A DNA stretch of 64,000 nt, taken from JAXMCI01 sp046349435 (lineage in GTDB: Bacteria; Pseudomonadota; Alphaproteobacteria; Dongiales; Dongiaceae). This document shows positions 42,725 through 51,300 of the stretch, piece after piece (positions within the stretch are counted from its first letter, which is position 1; each line of letters opens with the position of its first letter). The notes under the pieces were generated by a model. The model worked only from the letters and a program-made list of their open reading frames with translations. It did not search any database and was not told the origin of the DNA. The position numbers and the translations under genes were made by a program. The stretch is from positions 62,001-126,000 of the forward strand of contig JAXMCI010000001.1 in assembly GCA_046349435.1 (NCBI GenBank), written 5' to 3'.

Positions 42725-43618
42725 ATGCTCACTCGCCTGAACTCCGGCTCGGCCGCGGCGGTACGCGGGCTCAGCGATCTGAGCATCCGCAACCTTTTCA
42801 TCGTCCCGACCCTAGTCTTCCTCATCGTCTTCAATATTTTCCCGCTGATCTACTCGCTCGGCTACTCGTTCACCGATTTCGTGGCGTCATCCAGGGAGCC
42901 GATAAGGTTCGTCGGGCTCCAGAACTATCGCGACCTCCTGTCCGACCCCAATGTCTGGCAGAACTTCGCGATCACCGCCAAGTACGTCCTGATCTCGGTG
43001 GGCGGGCAGATGGTGGTCGGCTTCGGCCTCGCCCTGCTGCTCAACCGTGCCATGCCGTTCAAGGGGCTGATCACCACGCTGCTGCTGCTGCCGATGATGC
43101 TGTCGGCCGCGGTCGTCGGCCTCTTCTGGCAGCTGCTCTACAATCCGTCCTGGGGCGTCATCAACTACGTGCTGGGCCTGGGCGACTTCGCCTGGCTGTC
43201 GGACCCGGACATCGCCCTCTACGCTGTGGCGATCACCGACATCTGGATGTGGTCGCCCTTCGTGATGCTGCTGTCGCTCGCCGGCCTGTCGGCAGTGCCT
43301 CGCCACCTCTACGAGGCGGCGGCGATCGACCGCGCGGGGGGCTGGTATACCTTCACGCGCATCACCCTTCCCCTGGTCGCGCCGCTGCTGCTGATTGCGT
43401 TGATCTTCCGCACGATGGAGGCCTTCAAGACCTTCGACATCGCCTACATCATGAGCACCCAGCCGACCACCGAGCTGATTGCGATCAAGCTCTACCGGCT
43501 CGCCTTCCAGCAATGGCAGACCGGGAAGTCCTGCGCGCTCGCCTACATTGTCCTGATCATGGTCCTGGCGATCACCAATATCTACGTGAAGTACCTCAAC
43601 CGGGTGAAGGGACGCTGA
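42725..43618 (+). CDS. CUT1-type sugar ABC importer permease (MalF/UgpA-like)
   Basis: This 297-residue protein has six predicted membrane helices and the cytoplasmic coupling motif EAAAIDRAGGWYTFTRITLPL near residue 197. GRs from residue 10 to 25 (SGSAAAVRGLSDLSIRN) form a short cytoplasmic N-terminus. It pairs with the second permease whose ATG is one base after its stop. Together they form the transmembrane channel. Confidence 0.93.
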   Translation: MLTRLNSGSAAAVRGLSDLSIRNLFIVPTLVFLIVFNIFPLIYSLGYSFTDFVASSREPIRFVGLQNYRDLLSDPNVWQNFAITAKYVLISVGGQMVVGFGLALLLNRAMPFKGLITTLLLLPMMLSAAVVGLFWQLLYNPSWGVINYVLGLGDFAWLSDPDIALYAVAITDIWMWSPFVMLLSLAGLSAVPRHLYEAAAIDRAGGWYTFTRITLPLVAPLLLIALIFRTMEAFKTFDIAYIMSTQPTTELIAIKLYRLAFQQWQTGKSCALAYIVLIMVLAITNIYVKYLNRVKGR

Positions 43619-43619
43619 C

Positions 43620-44576
43620 ATGGCGGCGGTACGATCCCAGCGCCAGAGGACCCTGAACCGCATCGCCATCGCCTCCACGCTGATCGCGACACTGATCTTC
43701 CTCGCCCCGATCTACTGGATTGCGAGCACCGCCCTGAAGCCGCGACGGGAGGCCACGACGGTGCCGCCCACCGTGATCTTCCACCCTGAGATCACCCCGT
43801 TCATCAAGCTCTTCACCAAGCGCGTCCAGCTGACGCAGCCGGTGGATCCCGCCGTGTACGCCGCGGCGCCCTGGTGGGAGCGTCTGGTGCTGGACGGAGG
43901 CGAGCGCATCCTGCGGACCGGCGACAGCATCCAGCTCTCGGCCTATCCCGATCGCTTCAAGAACAGCCTGATCGTGGCCATCACCAGCACCTTCCTCGCC
44001 GTGATGATGGGCACGCTGACGGCCTACGGCTTCTCCCGATTCCGGATCCGCGGCGAGCAGGACCTGCTGTTCTTCATCCTGTCCACGCGCATGCTGCCGC
44101 CCGTCGTGGTCGCGATTCCCATGTTCCTGATGTATCGCGCCGTCGGCCTCGTCGACACCCATATCGGCCTGATCATCCTCTACACGGCCTTCAACCTGTC
44201 GTTCTCGGTCTGGCTGATGAAGGGCTTCATCGACGAGATTCCCAGGGAGTACGAGGAGGCGGCGCTGGTCGATGGCTATACCCGCATGCAGGTCTTCATC
44301 AAGATCGTGCTGCCCGAGGCGGCCACGGGTATCGCCGCGACCGCGGTGTTCTGCTTCATCGCGGCCTGGAACGAATATGCGTTCGCCCTGATGATGACCA
44401 ACCGCAGGGCGCAGACCGCGCCGCCCTTCATCCCCGCCCAGCTCGGGTCGGGCCTGACCGATTGGACGACGATCGCCGCCGGCACCGTCCTGTTCCTCCT
44501 GCCGGTGGCGATCTTCACCTTCCTGCTCCGCCGCCACCTGTTGCGGGGCGTCACCTTCGGGGCGATCCGGAAGTAG
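43620..44576 (+). CDS. CUT1-type sugar ABC importer permease (MalG/UgpE-like)
   Basis: This 318-residue protein has about six membrane helices and the coupling motif EEAALVDGYTRMQVFIKIVLP near residue 218. It carries an extended periplasmic loop between the first two helices (roughly residues 45-115, from PPTVIFHPEITP on), longer than in typical MalG homologues. It begins one base after the partner permease stop and ends 5 bases before the small membrane protein. Confidence 0.92.
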   Translation: MAAVRSQRQRTLNRIAIASTLIATLIFLAPIYWIASTALKPRREATTVPPTVIFHPEITPFIKLFTKRVQLTQPVDPAVYAAAPWWERLVLDGGERILRTGDSIQLSAYPDRFKNSLIVAITSTFLAVMMGTLTAYGFSRFRIRGEQDLLFFILSTRMLPPVVVAIPMFLMYRAVGLVDTHIGLIILYTAFNLSFSVWLMKGFIDEIPREYEEAALVDGYTRMQVFIKIVLPEAATGIAATAVFCFIAAWNEYAFALMMTNRRAQTAPPFIPAQLGSGLTDWTTIAAGTVLFLLPVAIFTFLLRRHLLRGVTFGAIRK

Positions 44577-44581
44577 GCGGG

Positions 44582-44770
44582 ATGAGCTTCGCCCAGATCA
44601 GCAAGCGGTACCTCGAGCCGATCTCGATGTGGCTGATGATCTTCGGGATCGTCGCGCTCTGCCAGCCCTGGCTCATGCTGCTGCACAGCTACAGCGTGAC
44701 CATCATCCTGGTCGGGCTGGTCGGGTTCTCGATCTTCTCGAAGATCGGCCCGGCGGGCGACGAGGGCTAG
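44582..44770 (+). CDS. Two-helix small membrane protein in the CUT1 importer operon
   Basis: This 62-residue protein has two closely spaced hydrophobic helices (about residues 15-33 and 36-54: WLMIFGIVALCQPWLML, then VTIILVGLVGFSIFS) and a short charged tail. It lies between the second permease and the first ATPase with gaps of 5 and 4 bases, so it is clearly part of the operon. I do not recognise a named function. Possible roles are stabilising the permease complex or modulating transport; both are inference from position. Confidence 0.7.
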   Translation: MSFAQISKRYLEPISMWLMIFGIVALCQPWLMLLHSYSVTIILVGLVGFSIFSKIGPAGDEG

Positions 44771-44774
44771 GCGA

Positions 44775-45890
44775 TTGGCAGCCATCGTCCTCAGATCGAT
44801 CGACAAGCGGTTCGGCGAGCTTCACGTCATCCGCTCGCTCGATCTCGAGATCGCCGATGGCGAGTTCATGGTCCTGCTGGGGCCTTCGGGCTGCGGCAAG
44901 ACGACGACCTTGCGGGCCATCGCGGGCCTCGAGGAGATCGACAGCGGCGAGATTCTGATCGGTGGCCAGCCGGTGCAGGACCTGCCGCCGACCAAGCGCG
45001 ACATCGCCTTCGTCTTCCAGCTCTTCGCTCTCTACCCTCACCTCACCGCGTTCGAGAACATTGCGTTCCCGCTCCGCGCCGTGCGCCAGAATCGCGCGAC
45101 CGTCGAGGCGGAGGTGCGACGGGTGGCGGCGGCGCTCCGCATCGAGCATCTCCTCAAGACCCGCCCGTCCGCCCTGTCGGGCGGCGACATGCAGCGTGTC
45201 GCGATCGGCCGGGCGCTGGTGCGCCGTCCGAAGGCGATGCTGATGGACGAGCCGATCGGCGCGCTGGATGCCAAGCTGCGCGAGGCGATGCGCACCGAGC
45301 TGAAGCGCCTCCATGTCGAGAACCGGTCGACCACCGTCTATGTCACGCACGATCAGGTCGAGGCGATGTCGCTCGCCGATCGCATCGCGATCATGTGGCA
45401 GGGCGTGCTGCAGCAGGTCGGAAGCCCTACGGACGTCTATTCGCGACCGGCAAACCTCTTCGTCGCCCAGTTCATCGGAAGCCCGGTCATGAATGCCTCC
45501 AAGGCCGTGGTTCGGCAGGACGGCGCCACTAGCCTGGTCGAGATCGGCAGCGGAAGCGACGCGGTGGCGTTTCCGATCGAGCTCGCACCCGACCAGGCCG
45601 CCTTCCTTTCGGCCGCGGGCGAGCTGGTGCTCGGCGTCCGGCCCGAGGGCGTGCTGGTACGGCGCTCGCCGGCCCCGGGGCACATCGCGGTGGAGGCGCA
45701 CCTGATCGAGCCGTTGGGGGCCTACGACATCATCGATCTCAAGGTCGGCCAGGGTCTGTTGCGGGCGCGCACGCCGAGCGGCGTCGCCACCCGGCCCGGC
45801 GAAGGGGTCTGGGCCAGGCTCGACGTGGGCCAGCTGCACTTCTTCGACGCCGCCACCGGGCAGTCGCTGCAATGGCGGCGGGACGCCTGA
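44775..45890 (+). CDS. CUT1-type sugar ABC importer ATP-binding protein (first of two)
   Basis: This 371-residue MalK/UgpC-like ATPase has Walker A GPSGCGKTT, signature LSGGDMQRV, Walker B MLMDEP and H-loop VTHDQ. The C-terminal TOBE-type regulatory region (residues about 235-365) is present. The start is TTG 44775, 4 bases after the small membrane gene, and gives the standard opening AAIVLRSIDKRFGEL. It is paired with a second ATPase immediately downstream, so the transporter probably uses an ATPase heterodimer. Confidence 0.9.
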   Translation: MAAIVLRSIDKRFGELHVIRSLDLEIADGEFMVLLGPSGCGKTTTLRAIAGLEEIDSGEILIGGQPVQDLPPTKRDIAFVFQLFALYPHLTAFENIAFPLRAVRQNRATVEAEVRRVAAALRIEHLLKTRPSALSGGDMQRVAIGRALVRRPKAMLMDEPIGALDAKLREAMRTELKRLHVENRSTTVYVTHDQVEAMSLADRIAIMWQGVLQQVGSPTDVYSRPANLFVAQFIGSPVMNASKAVVRQDGATSLVEIGSGSDAVAFPIELAPDQAAFLSAAGELVLGVRPEGVLVRRSPAPGHIAVEAHLIEPLGAYDIIDLKVGQGLLRARTPSGVATRPGEGVWARLDVGQLHFFDAATGQSLQWRRDA

Positions 45891-45891
45891 G

Positions 45892-46974
45892 ATGGCGGAG
45901 ATCAGGCTGCAGCAGGTCACCAAGCGCTTCGGCCAGCGCCCTGCCCTCGCCGACCTCACCCTCACCGTCGCCGACGGCGAGTTCTTCGTGCTGCTCGGCC
46001 CGACGGGCGCCGGCAAGACGACCACGTTGCGGCTGATCGCCGGCCTCGAACGGCCCAGCGCGGGAACGATCCTGATCGACGGCCAGGATGTCGGGCCGCT
46101 CAGCCCGGCCGAGCGCGATGTGGCGCTGGTGTTCCAGTACTACTCGCTCTATCCGCGCTACTCGGTCCGGCAGAACCTCGAATTCCCGCTGCGGTCGCGG
46201 GCGCGCCGGCTGGGCGAGCGCGAGATCGCGGCCCGGGTCGCCGCCGCCGCGGCAACGCTGCGCATCGACCACCTGCTCGACCGTCGCACCGACCGCCTGT
46301 CCGGCGGCGAGATGCAGCGGGTCTCGATCGGGCGAGCGATCGTCCGCGAGCCGCGCGCCTTCCTCATGGACGAGCCGCTGTCGAACCTCGACGCCAAGCT
46401 GCGCGAGCTCTTGCGGGCCGAGCTCAAGGATCTGCAGACGAAGCTGCGTGCCACCTTCCTGTTCGTCACCCATGACCAGATCGAAGCGATGTCGATGGGC
46501 GACAAGGTCGGCGTGCTCGATGGCGGCCAGATGGTCCAGATCGGCACGCCGTGGGAGATCTACAACAACCCGCGCAACCTGTTCGTCGCCGGCTTCGTCG
46601 GCTCCCCGGGAATCAATCTGCTGTCCGGCGAGATCCGCGACGGCCTGATCGCGATGGACTCGGCCGGCTTCGCCGTGCCCGTGCGCGGCCCCCGCCTCGA
46701 GCGGCTGGCCGGGCGCGGCGGCGCGGTGACGCTCGGCATCCGGCCCGAGGACGTTCGCATCGACCCGGCCGGCGATGCCGAGGCGCGGGTTTTCGCCGTC
46801 GAGGATCACGGCGTGGAGAGGATCGTCGCCCTGCGCGCCCGCGAGTCCCTCATTCGCGCAACCGTGCCCGCCACCGCGCCGCGGCTGGCCATCGACGACC
46901 CCGTGCGGTTTGGCTGGAACGAAGCCAAGCTGCATCTCTTCGATACGGCAACGGGCGAGACCCTGCTGCAGTAG
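45892..46974 (+). CDS. CUT1-type sugar ABC importer ATP-binding protein (second of two)
   Basis: This 360-residue MalK/UgpC-like ATPase has Walker A GPTGAGKTT, signature LSGGEMQRV, Walker B FLMDEP and VTHDQ, followed by a TOBE-type C-terminal domain. It starts one base after the first ATPase stop and is the last gene of the operon. It ends 57 bases before the convergent regulator gene. I see no clear terminator in the short gap. Confidence 0.92.
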   Translation: MAEIRLQQVTKRFGQRPALADLTLTVADGEFFVLLGPTGAGKTTTLRLIAGLERPSAGTILIDGQDVGPLSPAERDVALVFQYYSLYPRYSVRQNLEFPLRSRARRLGEREIAARVAAAAATLRIDHLLDRRTDRLSGGEMQRVSIGRAIVREPRAFLMDEPLSNLDAKLRELLRAELKDLQTKLRATFLFVTHDQIEAMSMGDKVGVLDGGQMVQIGTPWEIYNNPRNLFVAGFVGSPGINLLSGEIRDGLIAMDSAGFAVPVRGPRLERLAGRGGAVTLGIRPEDVRIDPAGDAEARVFAVEDHGVERIVALRARESLIRATVPATAPRLAIDDPVRFGWNEAKLHLFDTATGETLLQ

Positions 46975-47031
46975 GACGCGGCCCCGCACCTGCAGCAGCC
47001 CCCCAGGCTTTGCCGCCGCGCTGCTTCCGCC

Positions 47032-47598
47032 TCAGAACGGCGGCGCGTTGACCCAGAGCACGCGGGTGACCTTGTCGCCCGGGTTGCGGTAGCTGTGCGG
47101 CAGGTCGGAGCGGAAGAAGAACGAGGCGCCGCGCCGCAGCAGCTGGGTCTCGCCGCGGACTGTCAGCTCGAGCTCGCCCTCCAGCACGTAGCCGACCTCC
47201 TCGCCCTCGTGCTTGAGGTCGCCGCCATTGCCGGCCCCCGGCGGGATGACGTGGACGTTGGCGTTGAGCACGCGGCCCGCCGTGTAGGGGATCAGCCGCT
47301 CCAGCCGCAGCCCGTCCTGCGGCGCGCCGTCGAGCAGCACCGCCGGCCGCTCGCCCTCGCGATAGACCACCATGCCGGAGGCCGCATCGTCGCTGAAGAG
47401 GGCCGCGACCGTGGTGTCGAGCACGGCGGCGATGCGGTGCAGCATGTGCAGCGAGGGCGCCACCTTGTTGCACTCGATCTTGGAGAGCAGGCTTTCCGAG
47501 CAGCCGACGAAGCGCGCCACGTCCTTGAGCCGGAGCTTGCGCACCCGCCGGACGTGCCGGAGCTTGGTCCCCAGCGCCGCGAAGTCCTCGATGGCCAT
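47032..47598 (-). CDS. XRE-family regulator with C-terminal cupin domain
   Basis: This 188-residue transcription factor has an N-terminal helix-turn-helix (residues about 10-65: LRHVRRVRKLRLKDVARFVGCSESLL-type) and a cupin ligand-binding domain (about 110-185, with GGDLKHEGEEVGYVLEGE and DLPHSYRNPGD). Such proteins sense small amines, amino acids or peptides and often repress neighbouring genes. It is divergent from the dipeptide-type importer with a 168-base gap that holds a palindrome, so control of that operon is likely. ATG 47598 is used. Confidence 0.92.
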   Translation of the reverse strand: MAIEDFAALGTKLRHVRRVRKLRLKDVARFVGCSESLLSKIECNKVAPSLHMLHRIAAVLDTTVAALFSDDAASGMVVYREGERPAVLLDGAPQDGLRLERLIPYTAGRVLNANVHVIPPGAGNGGDLKHEGEEVGYVLEGELELTVRGETQLLRRGASFFFRSDLPHSYRNPGDKVTRVLWVNAPPF

Positions 47599-47652
47599 GG
47601 GAACCTGTCATAGCCCGAGACCGACCGGCCAGCAATCCGACCCCCAACCGAA

Positions 47653-47693
47653 TTGACAGCCCCCGGGGTTTGACTGACCATCAAGTCACTTGA
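47653..47693 (+). promoter_or_regulatory. Candidate promoter and operator of the peptide importer operon
   Basis: A perfect -35 hexamer TTGACA (47653-47658) is followed 17 bases later by a weak -10-like GACCAT (47676). Immediately downstream is a perfect palindrome TCAAGT-C-ACTTGA (47681-47693). A second, looser repeat (TGACT...AGTCA) overlaps it. The position suits binding by the divergent XRE-cupin regulator. Confidence 0.45.
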
Positions 47694-47766
47694 ACGCAGG
47701 CGAGCCGCGAGCGGCTGCCGCGAATGCGTCGCATCGACCGCCGGCTGGGCGAACAGGAGGGGGCAA

Positions 47767-49383
47767 ATGGGCAGCAGGACTGGGAACAACTCGGGCTCGA
47801 TCGGGCTTCGCGCCGGCCTCGGCCGCCGCGCGCTGCTGCGCGGCTCCGCCGCGCTCGGGCTGATGGCGGCGGCCGGCGGCACCGGGCTCCTCGCCGGCGT
47901 CCGCCCGGCCTTCGCCGACGACGCGCCGAAGCGCGGCGGCATCCTCAAGGCGGCTTTCTCGGCCGATCCCGCCGGCTTCGACCCGGTGCGCGGCCCGAGC
48001 GGCATGTCGCACGTCGTCATCGAGCAGGTCTACTCGACGCTGATGGCCCTCGACCCCGACGCCAAGCCCTATCCGGAGCTGGCCGAGAGCTACGAGGTCT
48101 CTCCGGACGGGCTGGAATACACCTTCAAGCTGCGCCAGGGCGTCACCTTCCACAACGGCGACCCGCTGACCGCCGAGGACGTCAAGTTCAGCTTCGACCG
48201 GCTGCGGGCCAAGGATTCCGGCTACTCCTACGGCTCCCAGGTGGAGACCATCGCCAGCGTCGACGTGGTCGACCCGCACACCGTGACGTTCAAGCTCTCC
48301 AAGCGGACCGGCCCCTTCCTCATCTACATGGCCTTCCCCGGCTCCTCGATCGTGCCGAAGAAGCTGGTCGAGTCCGGCCACGACCTCAACGCCAAGCCGG
48401 TCGGCTCCGGGCCCTTCAAGTTCGTCAGCTACGAGCCGCGGTCGATGATCCGCTTCGAGCGGAACGAGCACTACTTCCAGGAGGGCAAGCCCTATTTCGA
48501 CGGCATGGAGTACCACCTGATCTCGGACATCACGGCGCTGACCAACGCGGTGATGTCGGGCACGGTGAACTTCTCCAACGAGATCCCGCCGAAGGACTGG
48601 GCCTCGATCAAGAGCAACGGCGACCTTGCGGCGGTCACCCTCGAAGGCTCGCGCTATTACTGGCTGCTGCCGAACAACACCAAGAAGCCGCTCGACAACC
48701 CGAAGGTCCGCCAGGCCGTCGGGCTGGCCATCGACCGCTCGGCGCTGGTCGCCGGCGCCTTCTTCGGCCAGGCGACGCCGATCCTCGGCGGCGTCATCCC
48801 CGACTGGAACTGGGGCTATGCCGACCTCAAGTACTTCAGCCCGAAGGGCGACCCGGAGAAGGCCAAGGCGCTGCTCGCCGAGGCGGGGCTGCCGAACGGC
48901 TTCGAGACCTCGATGACCATCGTGTCCTCCTTCCCGGCGATGATGGCGATGGCGCCGATCATCCAGGCCAACCTCGCCGCCGCCGGCATCAATGCGAAGA
49001 TCGGCACCATGGAGGTGCCGCGCTACTGGGACGAGGTCTGGAGCACCAGCAACTTCGACATCACCACGATGTACTGGCTGAGCCCGCTGGCCGATCCGGA
49101 CGACTTCGTCACCAACAACTACAAGTGCGGCATGGCGATCAACGTCCAGAAGAGCTGCAGCAAGGAGATGGACGCCATCCTCGAGCAGGCCAAGACGGCC
49201 GGCAGCGAGGCCGAGCGCAAGGACCTCTACAAGAAGATGCAGGAGCTCTCGCTGCAGGAGATGGACATCGTGCCGCTGGTCAATGGCTGGCTGCTGATCG
49301 CCTACAGCAACACGCTCAAGGGCTACAAGCCGATGCGGACCGGCTTCCTCAAGACCCTGAAGGACGCCTGGTTCGAGGGCTGA
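47767..49383 (+). CDS. Dipeptide/oligopeptide-type ABC importer, solute-binding protein
   Basis: This 538-residue SBP_bac_5 protein has a twin-arginine signal (GRRALLRGSAALGLMAAAGG) with cleavage after PAFAD near residue 50. The mature part shows PYPELAESYEVSPDGLEYTFKLR and GVTFHNGDPLTAEDVKFSFDR in the first lobes and PLADPDDFV later. An AGGAGGGGGC Shine-Dalgarno precedes ATG 47767. Ligands of this family include peptides, glutathione and some opines. It is followed by a 14-bp hairpin. Confidence 0.92.
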   Translation: MGSRTGNNSGSIGLRAGLGRRALLRGSAALGLMAAAGGTGLLAGVRPAFADDAPKRGGILKAAFSADPAGFDPVRGPSGMSHVVIEQVYSTLMALDPDAKPYPELAESYEVSPDGLEYTFKLRQGVTFHNGDPLTAEDVKFSFDRLRAKDSGYSYGSQVETIASVDVVDPHTVTFKLSKRTGPFLIYMAFPGSSIVPKKLVESGHDLNAKPVGSGPFKFVSYEPRSMIRFERNEHYFQEGKPYFDGMEYHLISDITALTNAVMSGTVNFSNEIPPKDWASIKSNGDLAAVTLEGSRYYWLLPNNTKKPLDNPKVRQAVGLAIDRSALVAGAFFGQATPILGGVIPDWNWGYADLKYFSPKGDPEKAKALLAEAGLPNGFETSMTIVSSFPAMMAMAPIIQANLAAAGINAKIGTMEVPRYWDEVWSTSNFDITTMYWLSPLADPDDFVTNNYKCGMAINVQKSCSKEMDAILEQAKTAGSEAERKDLYKKMQELSLQEMDIVPLVNGWLLIAYSNTLKGYKPMRTGFLKTLKDAWFEG

Positions 49384-49396
49384 TCCTTCCGCGCCT

Positions 49397-49431
49397 GGCG
49401 GACGGCGGCACCGGGCTTGCCGCCGTCCGCC
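49397..49431 (+). terminator. Perfect 14-bp GC hairpin after the peptide-binding-protein gene
   Basis: GGCGGACGGCGGCA and TGCCGCCGTCCGCC are separated by 7 bases, 13 bases after the stop and 47 bases before the permease ATG. There is no T-tract. It is the strongest of four similarly placed hairpins in this window. Confidence 0.65.
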
Positions 49432-49478
49432 CCCCGGGCCCATGCTGGGCCGCCCGGTCCCGCGCCTGACGGTCCCCG

Positions 49479-50435
49479 ATGCTCCGGCTGATCGCCGTCC
49501 GCCTGCTCGCCTTCGTGCCGACGCTGCTGGCGGCCTCCATCGTCCTGTTCGTCACCATCAACGTGCTGCCCGGCTCGGCGGCGCGCGCCGCGCTCGGCAT
49601 CGATGCGACGCCGCAGGCGATCGCCCGCTTCGAGGCGATGACCGGCCTCGACCGGCCGCTGCACGTGCAGTACCTGGAATGGCTGGGCAAGGTGCTGCGC
49701 GGCGATTTCGGCACCTCCTTCCAGAACCATGTCGCGGTCGGGCCGGAGCTGCTGAAGCGGCTGCCGATCACGCTCGAGCTGGCGCTGCTCGCCTTCCTGA
49801 TCGCCAACCTGATCGCCGTGCCGCTGGGCGCGCTGGCCGCCTTCCACCACCAGCGCAAGGCCGACACCCTCATCACCCTGCTCGCCACCATCCTCGGCGC
49901 CATCCCGAACTTCTGGCTGGCCACCCTGCTGATCCTGGTCTTCACGCTGACCCTGCACTGGCTGCCGGCCGGCGGCTTCGTGACGATCGCCAGGAACCCC
50001 GGCGCCAACCTGCTGCGCATGATCATGCCGGCCGCCTCGCTCGGCATCGTCTCCTCGGCGCTGCTCCTGCGCATCATGCGGACCTCGATGATCGAGGTGC
50101 TGTCCTCCGACTACATCCGCACCGCGCTGGCCAAGGGGGCGACGCAGCGGGCGGTGATCGTGCGCCACGCGCTGCGCAACGCGCTGATCCCGTTCCTCAC
50201 CGTCGGCGCCGTCGAGTTCGGCTTCCTGTTCGGCGGCGTGGTCATCATCGAGGACATCTTCCTGCTGCCCGGGATCGGCTCGCTGGTGCTGGTCGGCATC
50301 ATCAACCGCGACTATCCCGTGCTGCTCGGCGCGACCCTGGTGGTCACCGTCGCGGTGCTCACCGCCAACATGCTGGTCGACATCGTCGCCACGCTGCTCG
50401 ATCCGCGGCAGCTCCACCTGCGGTCGGGCCGATGA
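49479..50435 (+). CDS. Dipeptide-type ABC importer permease (DppB-like)
   Basis: This 318-residue membrane protein has about six helices, with an N-terminal helix (LLAFVPTLLAASIVLFV) and GLDRPLHVQYLEWLGKVLRGDFGTSF in the first periplasmic segment. The cytoplasmic coupling region is DYIRTALAKGATQRAVIVRHALRNAL and the C-terminus has the typical LPGIGSLVL. The stop overlaps the DppC-like start as ATGA. It forms the transport channel with the next gene product. Confidence 0.93.
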   Translation: MLRLIAVRLLAFVPTLLAASIVLFVTINVLPGSAARAALGIDATPQAIARFEAMTGLDRPLHVQYLEWLGKVLRGDFGTSFQNHVAVGPELLKRLPITLELALLAFLIANLIAVPLGALAAFHHQRKADTLITLLATILGAIPNFWLATLLILVFTLTLHWLPAGGFVTIARNPGANLLRMIMPAASLGIVSSALLLRIMRTSMIEVLSSDYIRTALAKGATQRAVIVRHALRNALIPFLTVGAVEFGFLFGGVVIIEDIFLLPGIGSLVLVGIINRDYPVLLGATLVVTVAVLTANMLVDIVATLLDPRQLHLRSGR

Positions 50436-51292
50436 GCGAGCCCGCGGCCGCCGCGCTGCCCGTCCACCGCGCCGCCAGCGCCTGGCGGCGCTACCGGCTG
50501 CTGGCGCTCGGCGGCGCCATCGTGCTGGCGGTGCTGTGCGCGGCGCTGTTCGCCGACTGGCTCGCCCCCTACTCGCCCTACGACCTCGACGTCGCCTCGA
50601 TGCTGCAGGGGCCGAGCGCCGCCCACTGGCTCGGCACCGACGAGGTCGGCCGGGACGTGCTGTCGCGCGCCATCTTCGCCGCCCGCATCTCGATCAAGGT
50701 GGCGATCGTCGCGGTCGGCGTCGGGCTGGTCGGCGGCACCGTCATCGGGCTGATCGCCGCCTATTTCGGCGGGCTGGTCGACCTCGCCCTGATGCGGCTG
50801 ATGGAGCTGCTCTTCTCCTTCCCGGCGATCCTGCTGGCCGTCGTGCTGATGGCCAGCCTCGGCACCTCGATCCTCAATGCCATGCTGGCCATCGGCATCA
50901 TCTTCATCCCCGGCTTCTCGCGGCTGGCCCGGGCCGCCGCCCAGGGCGTGCTGCGCCAGCAATATATCGAGGCGGCGCGCACCGTCGGGATGAGCGACGC
51001 GCGCATCCTGCTGCGCGAGATCCTGCCCAACATCGTGACCCCCTTGCTGGTCGAGGCGGCCGTCGCCTTCGCCTATGCCGTGCTGCTGGAGTCGGCGCTA
51101 AGCTTCCTCGGCCTCGGCGCCCAGCCGCCGGAGCCCTCCTGGGGCAACATGCTCAACACCGGCCGCGGCTTCATGGCCCAGGACCCCTGGCTCGGCATCG
51201 TGCCGGGGATGGCGATGTTCCTCTGCGTGCTCGGCTTCAACCTGCTGGGCGACGGGCTGCGGGACGTCTTCGACCCGCATCTCCGGGATTGA
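50432..51292 (+). CDS. Dipeptide-type ABC importer permease (DppC-like)
   Basis: This 286-residue membrane protein has the family landmarks HWLGTDEVGRDVLSRAIF after the first helix and the coupling loop EAARTVGMSDARILLREILPN. SFLGLGAQPPEPSWG is near the C-terminus. ATG 50432 overlaps the partner stop. The next gene starts 8 bases after it. Confidence 0.93.
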   Translation: MSEPAAAALPVHRAASAWRRYRLLALGGAIVLAVLCAALFADWLAPYSPYDLDVASMLQGPSAAHWLGTDEVGRDVLSRAIFAARISIKVAIVAVGVGLVGGTVIGLIAAYFGGLVDLALMRLMELLFSFPAILLAVVLMASLGTSILNAMLAIGIIFIPGFSRLARAAAQGVLRQQYIEAARTVGMSDARILLREILPNIVTPLLVEAAVAFAYAVLLESALSFLGLGAQPPEPSWGNMLNTGRGFMAQDPWLGIVPGMAMFLCVLGFNLLGDGLRDVFDPHLRD

Positions 51293-51300
51293 GCACCGCG

